A DNA stretch of 64,000 nucleotides, taken from assembly GCA_910577275.1 (NCBI GenBank), contig CAJTMW010000019.1:1-64000 (forward strand), read 5' to 3'. Source of the DNA: an uncultured Lachnospiraceae bacterium. Its GTDB lineage: Bacteria > Bacillota > Clostridia > Lachnospirales > Lachnospiraceae. Shown here in pieces: positions 46,507 to 55,148 of the stretch. Every line of letters starts with the position of its first letter. Within the stretch, counting starts at the first letter, position 1. A model generated the notes under the pieces. That model saw only the letters and a list, made by a program, of their open reading frames with translations. It did not search any database and was not told the DNA's origin. Position numbers and translations under genes: made by a program.

Positions 46507-48662
46507 ATATATATATTACAAAGTTAAACGGCTTACCATTACAAGACACATCACAGTATATACAGCGGATGACCGCTGAAATTGCGCACCGGCTTGGCTG
46601 CCGGGAGATGGGGATATTTCGGTATAATGGAGCAAACGAAAGCAGGGAAAGTTTAAACGGCAGGCTTGATGGAATTATTGCGGGGATTTGTGGCGGGGAT
46701 ATTGTTATATGCCAGTTCCCAACGGGAAATGGGTTTCGGTATGAATGGGAATTGGTAAGACGCTTAAAAGTTTATCAAAGCCGGGTGGTAATTTTTGTTC
46801 ATAACGCCAAAATTCTCATTAGGGAATCTAACCAGATGATACTGGAAGAAACGATAAGATTATATAATCAGGCCGATGTTTTGATTGTACCATCTTTGGC
46901 AATGCGTCATTTTTTATCGGATAACGGAATAAAAAGGGATATGAAATTCGTCATTCAGGAAATGTGGGATTATATAACTGACCTGAATTTTTTTAGTTTT
47001 CCGCAGTTTCGTAAAGAAATCCATTTTGCATGTGATAGTGGTTTTGTGGGAATGAATGAGTGGAATGGTACAATTCCTTTAAAACTGTACGATGTTTCAG
47101 TAAACCAGAGGTATAACGTGTATCATATGGGAAAATTAACCTCAGGAGAATTGCTTTCGGCGTTATCAAAGGGCGGATTTGGTCTCGTCTGGTATCAGAA
47201 TGAGGATTCCAGGCGGTGTATGGAGTATGAAACTTCCTTTCACCTTGCCAGATACCTTGCGGCGGGAATTCCTGTCATTGTACCGGATGGGATTTCAAAT
47301 CAGATGCTGATAGAAAAAAACCATTTAGGACTGGTTGTGCATTCGCTGGAGGAAGTGGTAATAATGATAGAATCCATGACAGAATCGGACTATCTGGAAT
47401 ATATCCGGTGTGTTGGGCAGTTTGCACCGGCTTTGAGAAACGGCTACTATACTAAAAAATGTCTGGTTGATGCAGTGCAGGCAGTGTGCCGGAAAGATGC
47501 AGGGGAAATTATTACACCGGCAAAGATATATGAATTGAGAAAGCAGGCGTTTACATATATAGCAGTAAAAGAATCTTATGGAGGGAATCTGGCATTATCA
47601 TGGAGTTATCATGGGGAGGCAAATGGATTTCTGGTTTATGATATGTCTGGGAAACTGATATATGAAACAAGGAATATGCATCAGCATTATTTTCTGATTC
47701 AGGGGTATGGAAGAAATGATGAGTTTGTTATAAAGGCATATATTGATACATTGAAAGGAAAAGGGATTGTAGTAGAATCAGAACCGATTTATCTTCAAGA
47801 GCAGCAATATACCCATGCTGATGTTAGTTTGATTATTCCTGCTTATAATGCGCAGGATTATATTGTCAGAAGTATAGACATCACGCTGGCGCAATCATTT
47901 CTTGATTTGGAGATAATTATTGTAGATGATGGAAGTGAGGATGATACTGCGGATGTGATTGATTGGTATGCGGAGAAATATCCGAATATAATAGCTATAC
48001 ATCAGAAAAACGCTGGAGTTGGAGTGGCACGGAATACTGGAATCAAGTATGCAGAAGGTGAGTATATCGCTTTCATGGATAGTGATGATATGCTCCATCC
48101 TGATATGATTGCAAAATTATATTATTCTGCAAAGAAAAATGACTGTGATATTGCGGTTACATCTGTATATCGGATAGAAGAAAGTGGTTATAAGGTATTT
48201 ATAGAGTATCCATTGGAAGAGGATATTGCTGTAACTGCAGATGACTTTTTCCAGATGCATTTTGATAAAGGGCTTATATTTTCTGTAGCGGTTTGGAATA
48301 AGTTATACCGCTCTTCTCTGGTGAAAGAACGATTGTTTCCTGAAATTTTTTTGGGTGAGGATGAAGCGTGGACTCCGTATATTTTGTCTTTTACAGATAG
48401 AATTTGTTACCTTAATGACTTCCTGTATGAATATGACAGAGTTATTCGAAAAAATACACTGGAAGAACAGTGGATGAAAAAGACAAAAGAAGAGCGGTTT
48501 ATTATGTATAAGGATATTACGGTATTTTATCTGAAAAAGGGTAATCCTGATAGAAGGAGGTTTCTTAAAATGTTGGCAAGAGGTTATTTGTTGGGGCGGA
48601 GTCAATTATATGGAGATGCTGAATATGAAAAATTATGGAGGGAATTGGATAAAATTTTTTGA
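46503..48662 (+). CDS. Gtf3-like / FN3-like / GT2 three-part glycosyltransferase
   Basis: A 719-residue intact paralogue of the 40088 product and of the decayed 43361 gene. Gtf3 domain: MNIYITKLNGLPLQD start, GDIVICQFPTGNG, SKGGFGLVWYQNEDS, YLAAGIPVIVPDG. The linker is beta-rich (LALSWSYHGEANGFLVYD). GT2 domain: VSLIIPAYNAQ, VDDGSEDDT, metal site FMDSDD. It retains the reading frame that its neighbour lost. Predicted to extend the adhesin O-glycan in the cytoplasm. The start overlaps the GT8 frame end; GGGGGAG precedes it. Confidence 0.88.
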   Translation: MNIYITKLNGLPLQDTSQYIQRMTAEIAHRLGCREMGIFRYNGANESRESLNGRLDGIIAGICGGDIVICQFPTGNGFRYEWELVRRLKVYQSRVVIFVHNAKILIRESNQMILEETIRLYNQADVLIVPSLAMRHFLSDNGIKRDMKFVIQEMWDYITDLNFFSFPQFRKEIHFACDSGFVGMNEWNGTIPLKLYDVSVNQRYNVYHMGKLTSGELLSALSKGGFGLVWYQNEDSRRCMEYETSFHLARYLAAGIPVIVPDGISNQMLIEKNHLGLVVHSLEEVVIMIESMTESDYLEYIRCVGQFAPALRNGYYTKKCLVDAVQAVCRKDAGEIITPAKIYELRKQAFTYIAVKESYGGNLALSWSYHGEANGFLVYDMSGKLIYETRNMHQHYFLIQGYGRNDEFVIKAYIDTLKGKGIVVESEPIYLQEQQYTHADVSLIIPAYNAQDYIVRSIDITLAQSFLDLEIIIVDDGSEDDTADVIDWYAEKYPNIIAIHQKNAGVGVARNTGIKYAEGEYIAFMDSDDMLHPDMIAKLYYSAKKNDCDIAVTSVYRIEESGYKVFIEYPLEEDIAVTADDFFQMHFDKGLIFSVAVWNKLYRSSLVKERLFPEIFLGEDEAWTPYILSFTDRICYLNDFLYEYDRVIRKNTLEEQWMKKTKEERFIMYKDITVFYLKKGNPDRRRFLKMLARGYLLGRSQLYGDAEYEKLWRELDKIF

Positions 48663-48733
48663 AATTCTGATTCTTATTCAGAGATAAAGGTGTCGTGGAG
48701 TGATTATTCTCTGTAATTTAGATGAGGTGAGAT

Positions 48734-51607
48734 ATGAAAATCCTTGATAATATGGAATCGTGTTATGGCTGTGGCGCTTGCTTTAATGAGTGTCCGACAG
48801 GGGCAATTGAAATGAAGGAAAATACAGAAGGTTTTTTAGAGCCGGTTGTAGATGAAGAAAAATGTATTTCCTGTGGGAGATGCAGGCAGGTATGTCCATC
48901 TGTAAATTGCCAGTATTCAAATAATTCGAATCCCGATATTTATGCTTTTTCAGCGGAAGAGAAGATACTTTATGACAGTTCTTCGGGTGGAATATTTACC
49001 TTTCTTGCAGAGCATATCATAAAAACAGGAGGTTATGTTGTAGGAGCAGCCTATGATTCGGATTTTTTTGTGAAGCATATTATCGTACATAATATGGAAG
49101 AATTGGACAAAATACGGCGCTCTAAGTATTTACAGAGTTCTACAGACGATATTTTTCAAAGGACAAAAGAGCTTCTGGAACAGGGAAATTATGTGTTATA
49201 TAGTGGCTGCCCATGTCAGATTGCCGGATTGCTGCGTTTTTTGGGAAAAGACTATGATAATCTTTACACAGTAGATGTATTGTGCCACGGAATCCCTTCT
49301 CCCAAAATGTTTCAGGAACATCTGGAGAATTCTTTTGGAGGTATTGATTATGTTAAGGATGTTGAGTTTCGTAGCCGGGAAGGTTGGGCTTCTCTGCTCA
49401 AAGTAAAATTGAAGAATGGAGAAGTCAGAACATCGTATAATAATACAAGTGTATATATGCAGTCTTTTCTACAGGATATTAATTTACGTGCTTCATGTTT
49501 TCAATGCCAATATAGCAGGCTTCCGCGTCAGGGGGATATGACAATAGGAGATTTATGGGCGGCAGGAAGCCTTAATTTATCTTTTGAATACAGAAAGGGA
49601 GTGTCAGTTGTTCTTCTTAATAATAATAAAGGCATTGCTTTATTTCAGGATTCGCTTTCTGGAACGGAATACGAGTATTACGCTCAGAAAATATATGGAG
49701 AAGATATGGAAAATTCCTGTAACATTAAGCTGTTAAATGAAAATATTTTTCATCCGTCTACATGTAACAGTAATTTTGCCAAACGACGGAAATTTTTTAA
49801 TGATTGTACTGAGATGAAATTTGAAAGTGCTGTCTATGCATCTTTGCATAAATTTGATGTAGGGCTTATGCTTTTTATGTCCAATAATTATGGAAGCATT
49901 GCAACAAACTATGCTCTTTACAGGGCGATTAAGGATATGGGGAAAAGAACTGCTGTCATGGACCATTTGTGTTTTATGGGGAGTGAAGCTATAAAATTTG
50001 CCCGAGGATATATGGAATTGTGCAGTGGCTTTATGGAGAAAGATGATTGGCAGGCGGTTAATCAGTGCTTTGAAACTTTTGTTGTTGGTTCGGATATGTC
50101 CTGGAATTGGAGCATGAATCAATTTGACAGATTTTTTCAATTTATGCTGCTGGGTTTTGCAAGTGAAAATAAGCGGATGATATCTTATGCCCCCTCTTTT
50201 GGTGCCAAAAGAGGGATAGATGAAGATGTGAGAGCAGTGTATTCTCATCATTTAAAGCGATTTGACGCAATATCTGTGCGTGAAGACTATGGAGTTGATA
50301 TGTGCAGGGATTTGTTCGGTCTTCAGGCTAAGCAGGTAATAGACCCTGTGTTTATATGTGACAGAAAGGCTTGGGATGAACTTAGCAGTAAATCACAACT
50401 CAAATTTAACGAAGAATATATACTTGCATATATACTGGATATAACGCCATATAAAAGGCAGGCTGCTCTTGAAGCAGCAAAAAATCTGAATAAGAAACTT
50501 GTTGTGATATTGGATTTGTACGGAAATTTTGAAGCAAATAAGAGAGCAATGAATATGGATGAAAATGTTGTAAGACCGGAATTTGTAGACTGGGTTGAAT
50601 ATTTCCGGCATGCCAGCTGTGTGATTACCGATTCGTTCCATGGTGTATGTTTTTCAATCATATATGGGAAAAAATTTGTGGCAATTAAAAACAGAGCAAA
50701 AGAACGTTTTGATTCATTAGCAAAATTGATAGAATGTCCGTCTTTGTTCTATGAGGACAGTAGACTATTATTGGGGAAAGCCAATATTTTTACTGAGATA
50801 GATTATGATTTTGTATATAAGCGTATTGCAGCGAAAAGGATGGAATCAGAAAACTGGCTGCATTCGGCATTAAATACCGAAGTAAAGCCCAAAAGCGGCA
50901 ATGATTCCACAAGAGTCATGCTGCAATTGTTGAAGTCCTTGCGTGAGAAAACGGACCTTCTTAATAAGGTAAGGACAGATTATGCCTATGAGGAAGAGAA
51001 AAAAAGAGAAATTGTATCACAGTTAAAAGCCGGAAAGACATGGCTTGACATAGTTCTTTCAAGAAATAATATTGTTTCCGCAAACTCAAAGTTGCGGGAG
51101 ATTAATAATTTACGTGAATATTTTGCCGTGTTAAAAGCAGACTCCAAATATGTGGTAATATTATCCGGCAGAGATGAGTGTGCCACACATTGGGGGAAAT
51201 TCCTGGAAATCTCCGGTTTGCCTCTGCGGGCAGATGTACAATGGAGAAACAGCTATGTGGCGGTCATAGACGGAGGAGCGATCAAGGTTGATGAAAAATC
51301 GATAAAGGAGCTTAATTTGAATTATGAGTTTGTCACGGGGCATCCCAATTATAGTGTGGAATATCTGGATAACAAATTAAAAGTGTGCTGTACGCCATTG
51401 CAATACTGTAAGATTAAGGTAAAAAGCAGAGGATTTACCGAAACGCCGGGGAGGGACAGAAGTGAAATTATAGTTGACAATATAGATTATTCTATGAATA
51501 AAATCGGATTAAATATTGTGGTGATTGATAAGGAGACGGGGGGAGTTGTCGATTCAATAAATGTAAATACATATTCTGATGCCGGTTTGAAAATTAATAG
51601 AGTATGA
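48734..51607 (+). CDS. ferredoxin / F420-dehydrogenase beta-like / polysaccharide pyruvyl transferase fusion
   Basis: A 957-residue protein with three recognisable parts. Residues 1-60 are a two-[4Fe-4S] ferredoxin (Cys10, 13, 16, 20 and Cys44, 47, 50, 54). About 70-370 are a coenzyme F420 hydrogenase/dehydrogenase beta-subunit-like domain (SSGGIFTFLAEHI, YSGCPCQIAGL, DVLCHGIPSP). About 370-700 are a CsaB/WcaK-type pyruvyl transferase domain (NYGSIATNYALYRAI, ISVREDYGVD, VITDSFHGVCFSIIYGK). A charged helix and a beta-rich tail of about 200 residues are unrecognised. Such fusions occur in polysaccharide clusters. Here it closes the adhesin glycosylation run, so it may pyruvylate or otherwise modify the glycan by a redox-linked step. 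Function is inference. GAGGTGAGAT precedes the ATG. Confidence 0.85.
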   Translation: MKILDNMESCYGCGACFNECPTGAIEMKENTEGFLEPVVDEEKCISCGRCRQVCPSVNCQYSNNSNPDIYAFSAEEKILYDSSSGGIFTFLAEHIIKTGGYVVGAAYDSDFFVKHIIVHNMEELDKIRRSKYLQSSTDDIFQRTKELLEQGNYVLYSGCPCQIAGLLRFLGKDYDNLYTVDVLCHGIPSPKMFQEHLENSFGGIDYVKDVEFRSREGWASLLKVKLKNGEVRTSYNNTSVYMQSFLQDINLRASCFQCQYSRLPRQGDMTIGDLWAAGSLNLSFEYRKGVSVVLLNNNKGIALFQDSLSGTEYEYYAQKIYGEDMENSCNIKLLNENIFHPSTCNSNFAKRRKFFNDCTEMKFESAVYASLHKFDVGLMLFMSNNYGSIATNYALYRAIKDMGKRTAVMDHLCFMGSEAIKFARGYMELCSGFMEKDDWQAVNQCFETFVVGSDMSWNWSMNQFDRFFQFMLLGFASENKRMISYAPSFGAKRGIDEDVRAVYSHHLKRFDAISVREDYGVDMCRDLFGLQAKQVIDPVFICDRKAWDELSSKSQLKFNEEYILAYILDITPYKRQAALEAAKNLNKKLVVILDLYGNFEANKRAMNMDENVVRPEFVDWVEYFRHASCVITDSFHGVCFSIIYGKKFVAIKNRAKERFDSLAKLIECPSLFYEDSRLLLGKANIFTEIDYDFVYKRIAAKRMESENWLHSALNTEVKPKSGNDSTRVMLQLLKSLREKTDLLNKVRTDYAYEEEKKREIVSQLKAGKTWLDIVLSRNNIVSANSKLREINNLREYFAVLKADSKYVVILSGRDECATHWGKFLEISGLPLRADVQWRNSYVAVIDGGAIKVDEKSIKELNLNYEFVTGHPNYSVEYLDNKLKVCCTPLQYCKIKVKSRGFTETPGRDRSEIIVDNIDYSMNKIGLNIVVIDKETGGVVDSINVNTYSDAGLKINRV

Positions 51608-51636
51608 TGTTAAAGTTAAAAGTTGTAATAAATCCC

Positions 51637-51648
51637 GAAAACGATTTC
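51637..51648. promoter_or_regulatory. LacI/CcpA-family-like operator upstream of the phosphofructokinase gene
   Basis: GAAAACGATTTC, one mismatch from the perfect palindrome GAAAACGTTTTC found in the glycogen phosphorylase promoter at 55049. It lies 21 bp upstream of the -35 box. Confidence 0.5.
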
Positions 51649-51668
51649 CATAAAAAGTCAATACCCCC

Positions 51669-51697
51669 TTGTCAGCGAAAATGGAATCTGCTATACT
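51669..51697 (+). promoter_or_regulatory. promoter of the phosphofructokinase gene
   Basis: TTGTCA (51669-51674), 17-bp spacer, TATACT (51692-51697). Confidence 0.75.
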
Positions 51698-51751
51698 TCT
51701 ACTGGAAAAGTTCAGGATAACAAAAGTACTCAGAATAAAGGAGAAAATGAA

Positions 51752-52981
51752 ATGAAAGGTAATATTGTAGTTGGACAGTCAGGCGGCCCTACGGCTGTAA
51801 TTAACTCATCTGTGGCAGGCGTATACGCAGCAGCCAAGAAAATCGGCGTTAACAAGGTGTACGGAATGGTTCACGGCATCGAAGGCTTTCTGGAAGACAA
51901 GCTGATTGAGCTTGAGGATTATCTTGCCGAGCCTACGGGAATCGAGCTTTTAAAGAGAACACCCTCCGCATTCCTTGGCTCCTGCCGTTTCAAAATGCCC
52001 AAGATTGAAGGGCATGAGGACGTTTACGAGAAAGTATTTGAAATCATGGAAAAGCATGATATCGAATGTCTGTTTTATGCAGGCGGAAATGATTCCATGG
52101 ATACGGTAAAAATGTTATCCGATTATGCGGCGGCTCACGGCAAGCCTCAGAGATTCATGGGCGTTCCCAAAACTATTGACAATGACCTTCCTGTTACCGA
52201 CCATTGCCCCGGTTACGGCAGCGCGGCTAAATATATTGCAACCAGCTTAAAAGAAGTTATCCGTGACAACGAGTCCTTTGGTGCAAAGAAGCCCACTATC
52301 TGTATCGTGGAAATTATGGGACGTAACGCAGGATGGCTTACCGCAGCGGCAGCCCTTGCAAAAGGCGACGACTGCACAGGCGCGGACGCGATTTATCTTC
52401 CCGAGAAGGTGTTTGACATGGATGCTTTCATGGCAAAGGTAAAACATCTGGCGGAGACAAAGTCTTCCGTAGTGATTGCGGTTTCCGAGGGTATCCATAT
52501 CGCGGACGGACGTTATGTGTGCGAGCTTGCAAATGAAAACGTGGCGGTAGACGCGTTCGGACACAAGCAGATGTCCGGTACGGCAGCTTTCCTTGCGCAG
52601 AAGGTTGCGGAGGAAACCGGATTAAAGACAAGGGCAATCGAGCTTTCAACCCTTCAGCGCTCGGCTACCCATCTTGCTTCCCTTACCGACGTCAACGAGG
52701 CGTTCCAGGTTGGATACGATGCGGTTCTGGCGGCGGAAGAAGGTAAGACCGGCATGATGATTACTCTGGACAGAAACGGAGACGACCCTTATCAGTGCGG
52801 AACAAGCGCTTATGATATTCATGCGATTGCAAATGTGGAGAGACCTGTTCCGGCGGAGTGGATTACGGAAGACGGCTGCGGGCTTAACGACGGTTATGAG
52901 GAGTATGCAAGGCCGCTTATTATGGGCGAGCTGTTCCCTGTTTTTGTAAACGGTGTTCCTTATCATCTTGTAAGAAAGTAA
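51752..52981 (+). CDS. 6-phosphofructokinase, pyrophosphate-dependent type
   Basis: A 409-residue cytoplasmic enzyme that phosphorylates fructose 6-phosphate at C1, the committed step of glycolysis. The N-terminal phosphate loop is VGQSGGPTAVIN. The phosphoryl-donor site reads GGNDS (residues 111-115) rather than GGDGT, and the catalytic loop is PKTIDND with Lys140 in place of the Gly of ATP enzymes. Asp at the GGxDS position plus this Lys are the marks of PPi-dependent enzymes, which are reversible. Monocistronic, with its own promoter, an AAAGGAG site and a terminator. Confidence 0.9.
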   Translation: MKGNIVVGQSGGPTAVINSSVAGVYAAAKKIGVNKVYGMVHGIEGFLEDKLIELEDYLAEPTGIELLKRTPSAFLGSCRFKMPKIEGHEDVYEKVFEIMEKHDIECLFYAGGNDSMDTVKMLSDYAAAHGKPQRFMGVPKTIDNDLPVTDHCPGYGSAAKYIATSLKEVIRDNESFGAKKPTICIVEIMGRNAGWLTAAAALAKGDDCTGADAIYLPEKVFDMDAFMAKVKHLAETKSSVVIAVSEGIHIADGRYVCELANENVAVDAFGHKQMSGTAAFLAQKVAEETGLKTRAIELSTLQRSATHLASLTDVNEAFQVGYDAVLAAEEGKTGMMITLDRNGDDPYQCGTSAYDIHAIANVERPVPAEWITEDGCGLNDGYEEYARPLIMGELFPVFVNGVPYHLVRK

Positions 52982-52986
52982 AAGTC

Positions 52987-53015
52987 AAAAGGGCTGGCCG
53001 CAGGGTCAGCCTTTT
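52987..53015 (+). terminator. terminator after the phosphofructokinase gene
   Basis: AAAAGGGCTGGCC (52987-52999) pairs imperfectly with GGTCAGCCTTTT (53004-53015). Confidence 0.7.
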
Positions 53016-53051
53016 ACAGGATTTTACATGCGGACGACAAAGGAGAAAACG

Positions 53052-53951
53052 ATGATTTCAGGTATTGTAGGGCGCTATTTATTAAAGCGGGAGCTTCTTA
53101 CGCCAAAGCAATTGGAAATTGCGATTTTAGAACAGGGGCAGGTTCGCGTAAAGCTGGGACTTATTGCCGTGGCGGAAGGGCTGATGACGCAGGAGGAGAC
53201 GGAGAAGGTACACAGGCTTCAGACAGTGACGGATAAACGTTTTGGCGATATCGCTGTGGAAAAGGGCTATCTGACCAGAGAAGATGTGGAGATGCTTTTG
53301 CATAAGCAGGAAAATGCCTATCTGGCGTTTGCGCAGGTGCTGGAGAACCACCGTCTGATGACAATGGAAGAGCTGGAGCAGTATATGCTTGATTTCCAGA
53401 CGGATTATAACCTGACGCTGATGGATATAGAGGATTTGAAAAGCGATGATATTGACAGGATTCTTCCGCTTTTTATGCCGATTGGCTGTGAGAAATATCT
53501 GAATATTGCCGGGTCGGCGCTCCGTATGCTTTCCCGCTGTATCGATACGGAAATTTATCTGGAAAAAGCTTTTGTTACGGACAGATGCGCGGTGGATAAC
53601 GGCGCGGTTCAGATGGTGGAAGGCGAGCCGGGATTTTCCAGCGGGATTTTCGGAAAAGGAAATTCGCTTCTTGCGGCGGTGTCCGCATTTGAAAAGAAAA
53701 AATACACAGAGGTAAACGAGGAGTCCATGAATGCGGCGGGTGAGCTTTTAAACTGTCTCAACAGCTTTTACGCCCGGAATTTAAGTCAGGGGGGAGCATT
53801 TATCAGGCTTTGCCAGCCGGAATATTCCGTCAGCATCAGCGGAGCTGTCGGAGAAGAGATGTTGGTATTACCGGTATACATTCAGGGAGAGCGGACAGAT
53901 ATGGTAATAGCAGCGGGAGGTGAAATCAGGATGACAGAGTGTGAAGAGTAG
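53052..53951 (+). CDS. T2SE-N-like repeat / CheX-like domain protein
   Basis: A 299-residue soluble protein. The first 120 residues hold three helical repeats of the kind LLKRELLTPKQLEIAILEQ and VEKGYLTREDVEMLLHKQ, as in the N-terminus of type II secretion and pilus ATPases and related signalling proteins. The C-terminal half resembles the CheX/CheC phosphatase family, with the E-x2-N motif in ESMNAAGELLN. It may be a receiver-phosphatase-like adaptor. No chemotaxis gene is nearby, so the pathway is unknown. ATG 53052 with AAAGGAG is preferred over 53028. Confidence 0.7.
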   Translation: MISGIVGRYLLKRELLTPKQLEIAILEQGQVRVKLGLIAVAEGLMTQEETEKVHRLQTVTDKRFGDIAVEKGYLTREDVEMLLHKQENAYLAFAQVLENHRLMTMEELEQYMLDFQTDYNLTLMDIEDLKSDDIDRILPLFMPIGCEKYLNIAGSALRMLSRCIDTEIYLEKAFVTDRCAVDNGAVQMVEGEPGFSSGIFGKGNSLLAAVSAFEKKKYTEVNEESMNAAGELLNCLNSFYARNLSQGGAFIRLCQPEYSVSISGAVGEEMLVLPVYIQGERTDMVIAAGGEIRMTECEE

Positions 53952-54017
53952 ATTTTCACACACCAAATTTGCGCCTTGGCTCCGGCTTGCGGGTCATTGG
54001 CGGCATGGAGGAATTAA

Positions 54018-55007
54018 ATGGTATCAATTAAGGATGTGGCAAGGGCGGCCGGGGTGGCAATCTCCACGGTGTCAAAGGTTTTAAACGGTTATCCTAATGT
54101 CAGTGAGGAGACAAAAGTCAAGGTAAACAGAGCAGTAGAGGAACTGAATTTTGTCCCCAACTCTGTAGCCGCCGCCCTTTCTTCCAAACAGTCGGGGCGG
54201 GTGGCGCTTCTTATGCATTTGAACCAGAAGACCCAGGCAATCGACGAGATTAACATGCAGTATATCCAGGGGGCAATCCATAAGGCGATGGAGCTGAATC
54301 TGGACGTGATTACGCTCTTTTTTTCCATGTTCAAAAATAAAACCGTGGAGGAGCTTACCAGATATCTTCAGTCACAGAGCATCTGCGGCCTGATTATTTA
54401 TGGTATGGGCAGGGAAAATCATGTGCTCCGCGAGCTGGTGGAAAGGCAGAACTTCAAGTGTGTGGTAATTGACGCGCCCTTTGTCAATGAAAATACTTCC
54501 TCTGTGGGAATCAATCAGCTTAAGGCCCAGTATGACGTGGCAAGGAAAACCATTGAGGATAATAACGGCAGGCGGATTCTTTATATCACAGGAAAAAAGG
54601 ACGGATTTGCCACGGAAGACAGGCTTGTGGGAATGAAAGAGCTGGTTGACGAATTAAAGCTGGTGATGACAGTTAAAAACGGAGAGTTTTCGGAACTCCA
54701 GGCCAGGAACATCACCATGAAATACGGCGAAAAGTATGATGTTATCGTGTGCGCGTCCGATTTGATGGCAATCGGCGCAATGAAGGCGTTGACCGAGATG
54801 GACATTTTCAGACCTGTCTGCGGCTTTGACGGGATTATTCTGATGGGCTATGTGGGGAAGCAGATGAACACGGTGCATCAGGATTTTGCGGGGATTTCCG
54901 CAGCGGCCATGGAGGAGCTGCAGCTTTTAATGGACGGGAAAACAGGGGAAAGAATCGATATTCCGCATTATCTGGACAGGATGAAATATCTGGATATTAT
55001 TTGTTGA
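54018..55007 (+). CDS. LacI family transcriptional regulator
   Basis: A 329-residue regulator. Its N-terminal helix-turn-helix VSIKDVARAAGVAISTVSKV and hinge region NFVPNSVAAALSSK are classical. The C-terminal periplasmic-binding-protein-like domain should bind a sugar. It lies 141 bp upstream of glgP, whose promoter contains a perfect operator-like palindrome, so glycogen phosphorylase is the most likely target. GGAGGAATTAA precedes the ATG. Confidence 0.93.
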   Translation: MVSIKDVARAAGVAISTVSKVLNGYPNVSEETKVKVNRAVEELNFVPNSVAAALSSKQSGRVALLMHLNQKTQAIDEINMQYIQGAIHKAMELNLDVITLFFSMFKNKTVEELTRYLQSQSICGLIIYGMGRENHVLRELVERQNFKCVVIDAPFVNENTSSVGINQLKAQYDVARKTIEDNNGRRILYITGKKDGFATEDRLVGMKELVDELKLVMTVKNGEFSELQARNITMKYGEKYDVIVCASDLMAIGAMKALTEMDIFRPVCGFDGIILMGYVGKQMNTVHQDFAGISAAAMEELQLLMDGKTGERIDIPHYLDRMKYLDIIC

Positions 55008-55043
55008 AAATTCTGTTTTACAATAGAATTTTTTAATATCCAC

Positions 55044-55072
55044 TTGCGGAAAACGTTTTCTTATGTTACACT
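55044..55072 (+). promoter_or_regulatory. glgP promoter with LacI-type operator in the spacer
   Basis: TTGCGG (55044-55049), 17 bp, TACACT (55067-55072). The 12-bp perfect palindrome GAAAACGTTTTC (55049-55060) sits between the boxes, where a bound LacI-family protein would block polymerase. Confidence 0.65.
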
Positions 55073-55148
55073 CAGTATGCAACATGTAAATTTTGGAATA
55101 ATTTAATATGAAAGTCGCGAAAAATTGAAATTATTGTGAGGAGAGATT

